NCBI GenBank assembly: GCA_035048495.1
Contig: CM068546.1
Span: 38,644,674 to 38,708,673 of the forward strand
DNA: 64,000 bases
Source of the DNA: Euptelea pleiosperma
Lineage: Eukaryota; Streptophyta; Magnoliopsida; Ranunculales; Eupteleaceae
Direction: 5' to 3'
Position numbers and translations under genes: made by a program
Notes under the pieces: model-generated
The model's database searches: none
What the model was told of the DNA's origin: nothing
Seen by the model: only the letters and a program-made list of their open reading frames with translations
Shown: piece after piece, positions 1 to 10,803 of the stretch
Position numbering within the stretch: the first letter of the stretch is position 1
How the letters are laid out: the number at the start of each line of letters is the position of its first letter

Positions 1-292
1 GACAAGGACAAAAATAAAAAAAAAATAAATTTAAAGGAAAAAAAATAGATTTTAACGGCCTTTTTTATACACAAAAATTTCCAGAATTTAACCGCTGTTA
101 AAACGATTTTAACAGCCATTAAAATGAAAAAAAATAGCCATTTTTTTAAAAAAAAATTTCAGAAATTAACGGCGGCGGTTAAAACGAAAAAAATGGCCGT
201 TAAATTCAAAGCGCCAAAACATGTTTAAATGGTTTTAACAGAAATGGGCTTGGGGCGTTAATGCTTAAATGACCGTTTTTAGAACCATAGTT
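1..292. repeat. Partial AT-rich hAT-type MITE remnant
   Basis: This AT-rich segment is full of AACGGCC/GGCCGTT words and ends in a degenerate TTTTTAGAACCATAG. It matches in style the right half of the better preserved elements at 27673-27997 and 54367-54696. The left end is outside the window. From 293 to 936 I see no gene; 650-850 is a purine-rich tract (GAGA/GGAAAG) without further structure. Confidence 0.45.
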
Positions 293-936
293 TTGAGTTC
301 TAAAAAAAACCTAAGATTAATATTTGACACCAAAATATGGAGTTGGAAATTGGAATTAGAACGACTATGAGAAATTTGTTGCACTAATTACTTCAAGTTT
401 GAACCACGTCATATTACACAAGCCCATCAATCTGACGGTCTAAACAATAGGCAACCTGATAGGATAATCTTAACTGTTCTATTCACACCGATAGGATGGT
501 TAGGAAACTTACATGCAAAGATCGAACAAGATCACGTTATAGACGATTAAGGATAACCCGTCAATATTATTTTCACAAAATGAACCAGCAAATTGTTGGA
601 TCAACAACCGATCTTGGCGGCCATTGTTGGAGGCAGTGTGCAAGCAACTGTACAACATAAAATGGAGAAGTGCAAAGAGACAGAGAGAAAAGGAAAGTAA
701 TAAGCAACTGGACAATAGAAAATGGTGAAGTGCAAAGAGATAAAGAGAGAGAAAATTGTAAAGATAAAGAAAGAAAATGAAAGTAATGAAAACGAGACAG
801 AGTTGCAGGAGAGAGAGAGATAAGGAAAGCATTAATAAGGAGAGAGAAAACATATACCAAAAGAAAAATATCTTTAACGAAAATTAATTCTTTAGGTTCC
901 CCTTGACCTCGCATCCACATGTCAATATTGATAGGT

Positions 937-3900
937 TGATGTTATGATAAATCTCTCCACACCTTAATGTGTTGGAGACCCATGTATAAATAATTAAAGG
1001 TGTAGATGTTGATCCCTTTTCTCAAGGGAATCCGTTGCTACTTACATAGGGATTCAAATTCAAACTACAATGAAGATAAACATAGAAATGGATAAACATA
1101 GAAGTGGTCCACCGTGATGATTCATAATCACGGAGGGCTTCTATACACCCCCGCAAGTTGAGCGGTCTATCTCGAACGGTCAACTTGTCCCGTAGAACGG
1201 TAAATTATGGAGAACTGAGTCCTTTGGTGAAGATATCGGCGATCTGATCTTTGGAGGAAATAAAATAAACATCGAGTTCTTTCATTGCAACTTTCTCACG
1301 TACAAAGTGGTAGTCAATTTCAATGTGCTTTGTACGCGCATGGAAGATAGGATTGGCTATGAGATAAGTTGCGCCAAGGTTGTCACACCATAATAACGGA
1401 GCTGAAGGAAGATGCACTCCAAGTTCAGTGAGCAGCGACTGAATCCATGTGAGCTCGGCTGTGGCAATTGTAAGACCACGGTACTCCGCATCAGTACTAG
1501 AGCGAGAAACAGTTTTCTGCTTTTGAGCACTCCATGAGATGATGTTTGGTCCAAGAAACACACAATATCCACTTGTAGATCTCCTATCGTCAGGACACCC
1601 AACCTAATCAGCATCAGAAAATACACTCAAGGTAAGAGAGGGAGCAACTCGTAGATGAATCCCAAAGTGTGTTGTATGCTTAAGATACCGAAGAATCCTT
1701 TTGACAGCAACCCAATGGTCTACCGTAGGCTCCTGCATAAATTGACATACCTTGTTGACAGCAAAGGCAATGTCTGGGCAGGTAAGAGTCAAATACTGTA
1801 ATGCACCAACAACACTCCTATACAAGGTGGGATCCGGGAATTTAGTACCATCATACTTGGACAGCTTGGTCTGACTACACATCGGAGTAGTCTGTGGCTT
1901 GACACCATCCAACTTTGTTTTCTTGAGAATATCAATAGTGTACTTACGTTGAGATAGAAAGAATCCTTCTGAATGTCGATGAGCTTCAATCCCAAGGAAG
2001 TAATGAAGTGGCCCCAAGTCCTTGATGGCAAATGTGGATTGGAGTTGAGTGATGACTCCTTGGATGCATACAAGATCAGAACCAGTGATGATGATGTCAT
2101 CAACATACACCAATATATACAATGTAACATGGGTGGTGAGCTTCACAAACAATGATGTATCCGCTTTGGAGCTAGTAAACCAATCTGTAATAAGAAACTA
2201 CTGAGTCGATTGTACCATGCACGAGGAGCTTGCTTGAGACCATACAAAGACTTATGAAGATGGCACACATGCGTGGGAAACTCAGGATTTGTGAAGCCAG
2301 GGGGTTGCTTCATGTAGACTTCTTCTTCAAGGATGCCATGAAGGAAAGCATTCTGAACATCAAGTTAGTGAAGAGGCCACCCTTTCGAGATGGCAATGCT
2401 CAAGACAGCGCGTATAGTGCAAGGTTTGACAACGAGACTAAATGTCTTATCGTAATCAATACCTTCATGTTGGTGAAAGCCTTTAGCAACTAGGCGGGTT
2501 TTGTACCTGTCAATAGATCCATCTGCCTTTCTCTTTAATTTAAAGACCCATTTACTGCCAACCACATTCATATGAGAGTTAAGGGGAACAAGGCTCCATG
2601 TGCCATTTCGGACAAGGGCATTGAGTTCACTATCCATGGCATCTCGCCAATTCGAATCTTGATTTGCTTGTGAGAAACACGTGGGTTCATCGATCTCATC
2701 AGTCGGTAAAGGGTGTTTGGTAGCAATAAGTGCCTTGGGTTTGTAGATGCCATTCTTAGATCTAGTGGTCGTGGGGTGAATTTGGGTTAGTAGAGGGTTG
2801 GTTGGGTTTAGCGACATAGGAGATGGATCCATTGGGAGAGAAGATGGGTTCGGCTGTGGTAGGTTCGGAACCAATTGGATGGGTTCCAAAGCTGGAAGAT
2901 TGGTATTAGATGGTGGTGAAGTGACAATTTGGATGTTGGAAGGGTTAGGTGCTAATGGATCTAATGTAGCAGCCTGCGATAGGTGCATTGATGGGGGATG
3001 CAAAGAAGGTAGTGGTAACAATGGGTGGGAACATACTTGAGTCATATTGCAAGTGTCACCTTGTAGAGTGTGGTTCTGCATAGTGGCAAATGGAAAAGCC
3101 CCTTCGTTGAAGATCATGTGGCGACTTATGTAGATACGGTTGGTGGGTAGATGAAGGCATTTATACCCTTTGTGATATGCGCTATAACTCAAAAAGACGC
3201 AAGCGATGGATCGGGAAGCAACTTGTGTGCGTTGTATGGGCGAAGATGGGGAAAGCATTCGAAGGCAAAGAACTCACCACCATTATCGGATTGGAAGCAT
3301 TTAATTTTTCAATCAAAAAGATTTTCAACTTTAATTTTAAAGGCAATAAACGTTGTTAGAGCATCCGAACGTTTATGTAGTGGAAAAATCCAGACAAATC
3401 GACTAAATGCATCCATAAACAACAAGTAATAACAAAATCCTTTATTAGAAACCACAGGAGCGGGACCCCAAACATCAGAAACAATGAGTTGTAAGGGAGC
3501 GGAATAAGTAGTGCTACTAGAAGGAGAAGACAATTTATGACTCTTGCTAGATTAACATGCTCTACAAAAATGGAGAATTTTAATTGTTATTGGTAGAGAA
3601 TGAGCGGTGACTACTACTTTGACAGTGCGTAGCATAGGATGTCCTAGACGTTGGTGCCACTTATCCATAGAAGTTCTCTCACCAATACAAGCAACTGGAG
3701 TAGAGAAGGAGGTGGAGGTAGAGCGACCAATGTGATCAAGGCAGTAGAGGCCATTCCTAGTCCGCCCTTGCAGAACCACAATCCCCATACGACAATCCTT
3801 GACAACAAAAAAATCAGGATGAAATTCAAAGAACACATTATTGTCACGTGATATGTTGATGTTATGATAAATCTCTCCACACCTTAATGTGTTGGAGACC

Positions 3901-4067
3901 CATGTATAAATAATCAAAGGTGTAGATGTTGATCCCTTTTCTCAAGGGAATCTGTTGCTACTTATATGGAGATTCAAATTCAAACTACAATGAAGATAAA
4001 CATAAAAATAGATAAACATAGAAGTGGTCCACCGTGATGACTCCTAATCACGGTGGGCTTCTATAAA
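937..4067 (-). mobile_element. Internally deleted Ty1/copia retrotransposon
   Basis: Two near-identical repeats of about 211 bp flank truncated pol. The 3' LTR is 937-1147; read on the - strand it starts TGTATAGAAGCCC, ends CATAACATCA, and follows the purine tract TTGCGGGGG. The 5' LTR is about 3857-4067. Between them, on the - strand, are a pre-integrase segment (KWHQRLGHP, about 3650), an integrase start (LIVSDVWGPAP, about 3480), reverse transcriptase with ILVYVDDIIITGSD (about 2105) and RNase H ([15 protein letters not shown], about 1390). gag, protease and the primer-binding site are missing: the 5' LTR is joined straight to mid-pol, and the integrase core is also shortened. Several frame changes make it non-coding. 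No clean 5-bp target duplication was found; GATAGG occurs just outside both ends (930-935 and 4073-4078) but does not abut the LTRs exactly. Confidence 0.85.
1205..3533 (-). pseudogene. Copia pol remnant (integrase start, RT, RNase H)
   Basis: Broken polyprotein of the element at 937-4067. Readable blocks on the - strand: 3533-3309, integrase zinc/core start; 3258-2365, tail of integrase, linker and RT start (RNGTWSLVPLNSHMNVVGSKWVFK, then RLVAKGFHQHEGIDYDKTFS); 2152-1604, RT palm with the YVDD catalytic box and AVKRILRYLKHT; 1561-1205, RNase H ending with DIFTKGL. Changes of frame between blocks and the missing integrase catalytic core show that it cannot make a working polyprotein. It is transposon-derived, not a host gene. 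Confidence 0.85.
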
Positions 4068-4487
4068 TATATGATAGGGCTGGGGTTGAGCCATCTCCTC
4101 AACCAATTGGGCGAGGAAAAGTTTTTCTTACAAGAATGAGAACTTGGATTTCGATGACAAGACTTGGTTTATTTTACATGCATGAACTAGTGTTTACGTT
4201 TGATTTTGGTAAATATTTGTGATGATGACTTTTAACGGTAATTTGTTCTTTGTATTTTTAAACACATGATTTGTTTAAACACATGATTTACATGTGTGGC
4301 CCAGGCCCGGCTTGACCATTAGGCAGATAAGGCGGTCGCCTAAGGCCCCCGCCCAGTAAGGCCCCCAAATTTCAGAAAATTTCAAGTATTTTTAATATTA
4401 TTCTTTAATGAAGGGCCCCCATCAGTCCATTTGCGTCAGGCCCCTCCAATCACACAAGACTATACTACAGCCGGACAAATCTAGTCT

Positions 4488-4882
4488 GAGTAAAACTTGT
4501 CACAAGATGTTGTGACGGAAGCCGGTCACAGCACTCAAGACGAGCCACGTGGCACACGATCAGAGGGCGCTGACCTTATGGATGTTTGGCCAGTCCCTCA
4601 GTGGACCTACAAACCAAAAATCAGCCTGATTAGTGATTTAAAACCTTTGGATTTTTGCACCCAAATAATGCTCAGATTCTTACCGTTAAAATCAACCCAT
4701 GAAAATAACTTCAACCGAATCAGTTAGAAATCACTACTCAAGCTGATTTTTTGTGTACCGGTCCACCGAGGAACTGGCCAAACATCTATACGGTCATCGT
4801 CCTCTAATAGTATGCCACGTGGCTCTTATTGAATGCTGTGGCTGGCTTCCGGTCACAACATCTTGTGACACAAGTTTTACTC
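4488..4882. mobile_element. Fold-back Mutator-like MITE (GTCACAA-tip subfamily)
   Basis: The ends GAGTAAAACTTG and CAAGTTTTACTC are inverted. A perfect 9-bp target duplication ATCTAGTCT lies at 4479-4487 and 4883-4891, as expected of Mutator-like transposition. Almost the whole 395 bp folds back: the left arm reads GAGCCACGTGGCACAC, then GGATGTTTGGCCAGTCCCTC and GACCTACAAACCAAAAATCA, and the right arm is its complement. Each tip holds a small hairpin (GTCACAA, 4-nt loop, TTGTGAC at 4499-4516). A palindromic G-box GCCACGTGGC lies at 4544-4553. No coding capacity. Confidence 0.9.
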
Positions 4883-4906
4883 ATCTAGTCTGCAATTGTT
4901 GACTTA

Positions 4907-5150
4907 AAAGTATACAAACATTGCATCCACCATTGAATTTTCCTTGAAAAATATATTTCTAATTTATAAAATATTTTTTTAAAAACATTGAACTAACACA
5001 TTTTTCAAGGGACATTTTCAGACTTAAAGTATGCAACCATTGTATCCGTCATTGAATTCTCCTTGAAAAACGTGTTTTTAATTTATAATTTTTATTTTTT
5101 TTATTTTTAAAACATTGAAATAACACATTTTTCAAGGGACATCTTCTCAC
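4907..5150. repeat. Tandem duplication, two units of about 120 bp
   Basis: Two diverged units begin near 4907 (AAAGTATACAAACATTGCATCC) and 5027 (AAAGTATGCAACCATTGTATCC). Both continue with CATTGAATTnTCCTTGAAAAA and end with ACACATTTTTCAAGGGACAT. They lie inside the hAT element. Confidence 0.8.
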
Positions 5151-5857
5151 TTATGTTCAGGGTATTTCTGAAAAAAAAAAAGGCCCTATTTAGAGTTTTC
5201 GCCTAAGGCCTCAACCTGTATTAAGACGGCCCTGGTGTGGCCCATCTGTTTCTCACCTCTAGATGGGATATAATGGAGAAATCAGACTGGTCAGAAACTG
5301 CAGAGAGGATCTTAACTGTCCAACAGAGTTAAAGCTTGAATAGATTAAAATAAATAAGAAAAAAAGGTACACAACGGTGCAAATGTATGGTTGAGATCTT
5401 TCCATACTACCGTTTGATTCGGTGATTCTACCGTACTTCCCAAACTGTGAGAAAGAAGTCAATAAATCGTGCGGTGCTACTCCCCTATCTGATAGTCACA
5501 CTCACGACTCGCGCATTGTGTTTGCACCCGTTTAATTTTACTGAGGTGTCGAAGACATAAAGGTCTCACCGGCGCAAGTTAGCCCCCCAAGCAAAACTGC
5601 GGCTACTTCCAGAAACTGTCGCTCGCTTCGTGTGAACAGATGCACCATTGGTCAGTCTTATTGTCAAACGATACTAGACTCCATAAGCTACCTAATTAAA
5701 CAGTATAACGGGTTCCAACGCCGTAAATCCCCAATCTTGATCTCAAAACACCTTAAATTTCGGTAATCGATGGTGTAGAGAACTAGAACGACCATTTAAG
5801 TTGGTATTAGTGCGATATATCAAATCAGAGATGGGAAACGTATAGAGAAAGAAGCTC

Positions 5858-5960
5858 CACGTGTAAGAAGATTAATGATTTAAATTTCATGCAGGCAAAC
5901 TGCAGCCACGACGCCTGCCACGTTCTCTTCATGCAACGAACCCCTCTACTCTTTTTATAC
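5858..5960 (+). promoter_or_regulatory. Seed-type promoter of the 1-Cys peroxiredoxin
   Basis: Upstream of the peroxiredoxin start there is an ABRE/G-box CACGTGT at 5858-5864, two RY motifs CATGCA at 5888-5893 and 5930-5935, and a TATA-like TTTATAC at 5954-5960. RY motifs plus ABRE are the known signature of embryo genes driven by B3 (ABI3/FUS3) and bZIP factors, and plant 1-Cys peroxiredoxins are typically embryo and aleurone genes. The elements are seen; the regulation is inferred. The TATA position puts the transcript start near 5985-5995, leaving a leader of about 80 bases. Confidence 0.6.
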
Positions 5961-6071
5961 CCTCCCCAAAGCCATCTCCGTAACTCCTCATCAGTTATCA
6001 AAGAGAAGAAAACAAGAAAGCAGGTTCCTTTCAAAGTTCCGATCCGTAACTTTTCGTTTCTGATACAGAAA

Positions 6072-7354
6072 ATGCCGGGTCTGACTATCGGCGATACTGT
6101 TCCTAACCTGGAGGCGGAGACCACCCATGGGAAATTCAAGCTTCATGACTACATTGGAGACAACTGGGCTATCATCTTCTCTCATCCTGGTTAGTTTTTT
6201 TTGTTTATGATCAGCCGTCAGCGAGAGAATCTGCTGTTTTAAAGCTGTATTTTCATTTGTTGGTTGAGTTTGTAGGGGATTTCACGCCTGTGTGCACGAC
6301 GGAGCTGGGTATGATGGCGGCCTACGCAGAGGAATTTGATAAGAGAGGGTTGAAGCTTCTGGGTCTCTCCTGCGACGACCTCCACTCTCACAAAGAATGG
6401 ATCAAGGACATCGAAGCTTACATGGTCAGATTTACAAGGGCAAAATGGTCCTATAACGTAGTAACGGAACCATAAAATGCATGGGAACAAATCGAGTTTT
6501 GGGTCCCATCACTTGCATGTTCGCCGCGTGTGAAGATATGCTCCTCACTACGCAGTAACTATCAATGGTCAATCTAATTTGGCTACGTGGCCAACTCTTC
6601 TGGGCCACTGACCCTCAATGTTTGGTCTGCCCCTTTGTGGACCCCTACCCCTTTAAGCCCATCAAGGAGGGTGGGCTTAACAGAGAATGTATGCCCGAAA
6701 GGATGTGACACGTGGTGTTTTTTTTTCGCAATCCACAATGCCACAACGATAGCAAGGCCCAGCAAAAATTTACTTTATTAATGTCGTGATGACATATTGA
6801 TATTATTGTATTATACGTTGCATGCAGCCTGGGTGCAAGGTGAAGTACCCGATCATAGCGGATCCAAACAGAGAGATCATCAAGCAGCTCAATATGGTGG
6901 ACCCGGACGAGAAAGACCCCAACGGAAACCACCTCCCATCTCGAGCACTCCATATCGTGGGCCCCGATAAGAAGGTTCGTGACTCTTCCTCCCTTGGAAT
7001 TTACTAATATAACCACGCAATTTTTTACCATGTTACCCCATGAAGTTCTTGTAAAATTACCAAATTACCCCTCGTAACATATGTCATTTCCGATTTGGGG
7101 GTGCGCAGGTTAAGCTGAGCTTCCTGTACCCGGCGAGCACCGGGCGGAATATGGACGAGGTAGTGAGGGTACTGGAATCACTGCAGAAGGCAGCGAAGCA
7201 CAAGGTGGCGACACCAGTGAACTGGAAGCCGGGGGATCCAGTTGTCATATCTCCAAGCGTGTCAAATGATGAAGCCAAGGAGATGTTCCCGCAGGGCTAC
7301 AAGACTGTAGACCTTCCATCCAAGAAAGAATACCTCCGCTTCACCAACGTCTGA
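6072..7354 (+). CDS. PER1: 1-Cys peroxiredoxin (PER1 type), 4 exons
   Basis: Thiol peroxidase of the Prx6/1-Cys class, which reduces H2O2 and organic peroxides; in plants it is mostly found in embryo and aleurone nuclei and cytosol. Exons: 6072-6189, 6276-6424, 6828-6974, 7109-7354; all introns are GT-AG and the phases join to a 219-aa protein, the normal family size. The peroxidatic cysteine is C46 in [12 protein letters not shown]. Other family blocks are [31 protein letters not shown] and the C-terminal half [11 protein letters not shown] ending KEYLRFTNV. No resolving cysteine motif of the 2-Cys type is seen. The start at 6072 was chosen because an in-frame ATG at 5889 lies upstream of the TATA box. 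Intron 2 (about 400 bp) contains worn MITE-like sequence around 6600-6700. The neighbours are transposons. Confidence 0.95.
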
Positions 7355-7934
7355 TAAGGATCAGAGGGTTCTCCTTCTCTCTCTATATAGAGTTTGAGTA
7401 CTTGTAAAAAAAAAGTAGGTATGAGTTTCTCGTCCTTGTATATTTTGGTTGTTATGGGCAATATATATGTATAGTTGTCTATAGTGTTTTGTTCTCCACG
7501 TGAAAAGTATAGTTTTTAATTTGATAGTTTCTCGGTCGTTGATGTGTGATACAGTGATTTACGGATGATGCTACTTGTATTATCCAATCAAAATTCTCAT
7601 GTGCACTAGTTATAGCTATATCATTGGATGATCACGAATCACGATGGTAAGTAGATGGAATTAGGGTTTGTCAAATGGATCGGGTCCTTCTTTTGTAATG
7701 GTCTACGTATATCGCATGATCCTACCCGTTTGTGTGTGTAAGTGTGTAAGGAAGTATATGGGGTTCTGTTTTATCCTTGTAAATCATTGTGATTTGGGCC
7801 CCACCTCGACTGTGGTGGATGAAAGTTGAATAAAGCGAAAGAGACTTTAAAGATGTGATCACCGAAAAGGCTGGTCATGGTGGACAACCGCGGCGGTGCA
7901 TTATGTTCTTTGCTGAGATGTCCATCCTAAACAA
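7355..7934. other. Peroxiredoxin 3' flank, no gene
   Basis: Contains the 3' untranslated region of the peroxiredoxin (CT/TA-rich just after the stop, then GGGCAATATATATG near 7455) and ordinary AT-rich sequence. No further coding region or repeat was recognised. Confidence 0.5.
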
Positions 7935-8310
7935 GAGTGAACCTTCGCTCACAGCATGCTGTGAGCGAAGCCGATCACAATCCACAATACGAACCACGTG
8001 GCACACTCTTAGTGGACGCTGACTGTATAGATGTTTGGCCAATCACTAGGTGGACCTACAAACCAAAAATAAACCTGATCAGTGATTTCTAAGCGTTGGA
8101 TTGAAGTTTTTTTCATGGGTAGATAGTTATTTGGGAGCAAAGATCCAAAGGTTGTAAATTACTCAACAGGCTGATTTTGGTTTGCAGGTCCACCGAGGGA
8201 CTGACCAAACACCTAATACGGTCAGCGCCCTCTAAGAGTTTTACCACGGCTCATATTGGGTGCTGTGATCGGCTTCGCTCACAGCATGCAGTGAGCGAAG
8301 GTGTTTACTC
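7935..8310. mobile_element. Fold-back MITE, CTTCGCTCACAGCA-tip subfamily
   Basis: Starts GAGTGAACCTTCGCTC and ends with the complement GAGCGAAGGTGTTTACTC. The body is the shared core (CCACGTGGCACACTCTTAG, GGATGTTTGGCCAATCAC, GACCTACAAACCAAAAATAA and the inverted copy). The left tip carries a perfect 28-nt palindrome at 7943-7970 (CTTCGCTCACAGCA plus its exact complement). The right tip carries the same palindrome with one changed base at 8273-8300. No 9-bp target duplication was found at this copy. Confidence 0.85.
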
Positions 8311-8485
8311 CCTGGAGGGCTGCTTTTTTTCAAACTTGTTTGACCCACGCGACAAGATTGTCAAAAAGGTGAGAGTAAATTGCGGGACGCAAAGCCATAT
8401 GCAACTTTCTACCGCTGTTTGAAACTTTGGACTTCGGAGTGGAACGAGATAGAGAGACAGAGAGAGATGTGGGATGACGAAACAT

Positions 8486-8896
8486 GAAGAAACTTATGGA
8501 GACTTCTGTATTAAAATTTTGATGCAGAAGCTCCTCAATTTGCCACGTAATAGACTCTTTAGGGCCCACTGGCCCCACGAATGTTTTGCCTACACCTTGG
8601 TGGACTCACACAAAAAAAAGGTCAGTGTGATTAGTGATTCCTAGCCATTGGATTTGAGCAGTGTTTCATCATGGGCTTAGAACCAACGCATAGCTGGTTC
8701 ATAAAGCCCATGAAGAAAAAGTGCTCAAATCCTACCGCTAGAAATCACCAATCACGCTGATTTTTGACGTGTAGGTTCATCATAGTGTGGACCAGACATT
8801 TAGGGGCAAGTGGGCCCAAACGAGTCTACTACGTTACAATTTGAAGGACTTCTGCATCAAAATTTTGATACAGAGGTCTGCATCAAAGAACAGCCC
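8486..8896. mobile_element. Fold-back Mutator-like MITE, ATCAAAATTTTGAT-tip subfamily
   Basis: A perfect 9-bp target duplication ACGAAACAT lies at 8477-8485 and 8897-8905. The tips carry the perfect palindrome ATCAAAATTTTGAT (8856-8869; one base changed in the left copy). The core is the shared fold-back, diverged from the G-box subfamily: GGCCCACTGGCCCCACGAATG, CAGTGTGATTAGTGATTCCTAG, and its inverse. The sister copy is at 46366-46758. Confidence 0.88.
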
Positions 8897-9179
8897 ACGA
8901 AACATTTTGGTTAACAGGTGATTTGGTTGTTACGTGTCACCTTCTGCCCACATTTGCATGCTGTAAAAGTATGTAACCGTTTGCATACTAATTTTTCCCT
9001 GGTTAAGGACTGTTGCGAATAAATTGTACAAAGAGAACCCTTGACTCATTCCGCTTTAAAAAAATTAAGAGTGCCCCTCTTTATTCTTATTTCTTTCATC
9101 TTCTTTACCACTTTAGCCTCTCTTTTTGTGTTCTTAATCTTATCACTCTCTCTTAGCTTGTGAAGAAATTTACCATAAA

Positions 9180-10736
9180 ATGCAGTCTTCACCACCAGCA
9201 TTCGTCATCTTCAAGTTGTTGATCTCAATTCTACACCTAAAACCAGTTTGGACTCTCGCCACTTGCCGGAACCTATGCGGCGGCATCGTAATCGACTACC
9301 CATTCGGCGTCGACGACGGATGCGGCGCACCCCATTACCGCAAAATGCTAAATTGCAGTGGAGATTTGTTCTTCCAAACCCCTTCAGGGAACTACAAAGT
9401 TCGATCAATCGACTACAAGAAGCAGACAATGGTTGTATATGATCCTAGCATGTCTACATGTACCATGCTACAACCACATCATGATTTCGTCATGTCGGAT
9501 ATCCAATCAGTTGTGATCCCCCCCACGTCGGACACCATCTTTGTTCTCCTCAATTGCTCTATCGACTCCCCCGTCCTCAATCACTACCGCTCCCTATGCT
9601 TCAATTTCTCCGGCCACTCTTGCGACGAGCTTTACAATTCGTGTACTTCGTATCGGATCTTCCATATTCTTTCGGGTGGGTTCCCACCATGTTGCTTCAC
9701 AAGTTATAACACTGTGAAGTTCATGAACATGAACATACTCGATTGCTCGCATTATACCACCATTTATAACACTGATGATCTAAATGGTGTGGGTCCATTG
9801 GACTGGTCATATGGAATCAAGCTCTCCTACACTATTCCGAACACTGGGTGCGAACGTTGCGTCCGGTCAGGCGGCACTTGCGGCTTCGATACCGACACAG
9901 AGGGGATGCTTTGTCTATGTTCCAATTCCATCAATTCTACTAGAGAATGTGGTAAGTAAGAACTACCTTCCTCAAATATCGGTTTCACATTTTATGCAAC
10001 TTTATGTCCTTAAATAGTGCTAATGGGTGATAATGCCGACTCTATATACTTCCTGGTAATATTGCGCCATCATTTTTTATTGTGCAATGCGCCAACGAAA
10101 GGTGGCTAATCTTTCCCAAGTTTTAAATCTTGTAGAAACTTGAAAGGATATTTCACCATTCTATTATGGAAAATTAGGGGAAAATGCTTCATTTTTTTTA
10201 ATAGATCAAAATATAGTTGGTCAAGAAAAGTTCTTGGCAATATCTAGGCCCTGCTTGGTCCGCTGCAGTGGGGTGTAAATGCGGTGAGTTGCATTGCAGT
10301 CACTTAGCACGGTATTTGGGCTGCACATGATTGCATCCATTTTCTTAAAGAGTTTGCAAGGGCTTGGCAGCCACTTGCATGACAGCTCATTTGCTCCAGT
10401 GGGGTTTCGACCTAATTGATCGGTGGCCCTACTACCCAACGCATTTTTTCTGGGCCCACAGATCACATGGATGTTTAGGCCAGCCTTGGTTGATATACAC
10501 ACCAAGGTGTGGCTAGGCTAAACATCCATACAGTCCGTGGCTAGACATAACCAATCAGGTTGATTTTTAGTGTATATCAATAAGGGTGGGGTGAACATTC
10601 ATGCAGCCTGTGGGCCCGAAACATGAGTGGGTCCAAGAACATACACTACAGAGGGAGACGTAAGGCCACTGGATCGAAACACTACTGTAGACAATTTTGT
10701 ATCCAGTAGACCTCATCTGTATGCAATAATCTAGGA

Positions 10737-10803
<67 letters not shown>

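Larger units (their letters stand above)
4302..5234. mobile_element. Non-autonomous hAT element, 933 bp, with nested MITE
   Basis: The ends are CAGGCCCGG at 4302 and CGGCCCTG at 5234, followed inside by the complementary words GCGGTCGCCTAAGGCC and CGCCTAAGGCC. A perfect 8-bp target duplication GTGTGGCC lies at 4294-4301 and 5235-5242, the hAT hallmark. No transposase reading frame is present. The 395-bp element at 4488-4882 is inserted inside it and is therefore younger. The right half holds a tandem duplication (4907-5150). Confidence 0.85.

Noticed and set aside
5889..6071. In-frame ATG upstream of the peroxiredoxin start, adding 61 residues
   Set aside because: It lies upstream of the TATA-like box at 5954, overlaps an RY motif, and the extension does not resemble the family; the family N-terminus begins at 6072 (MPGLTIGD).
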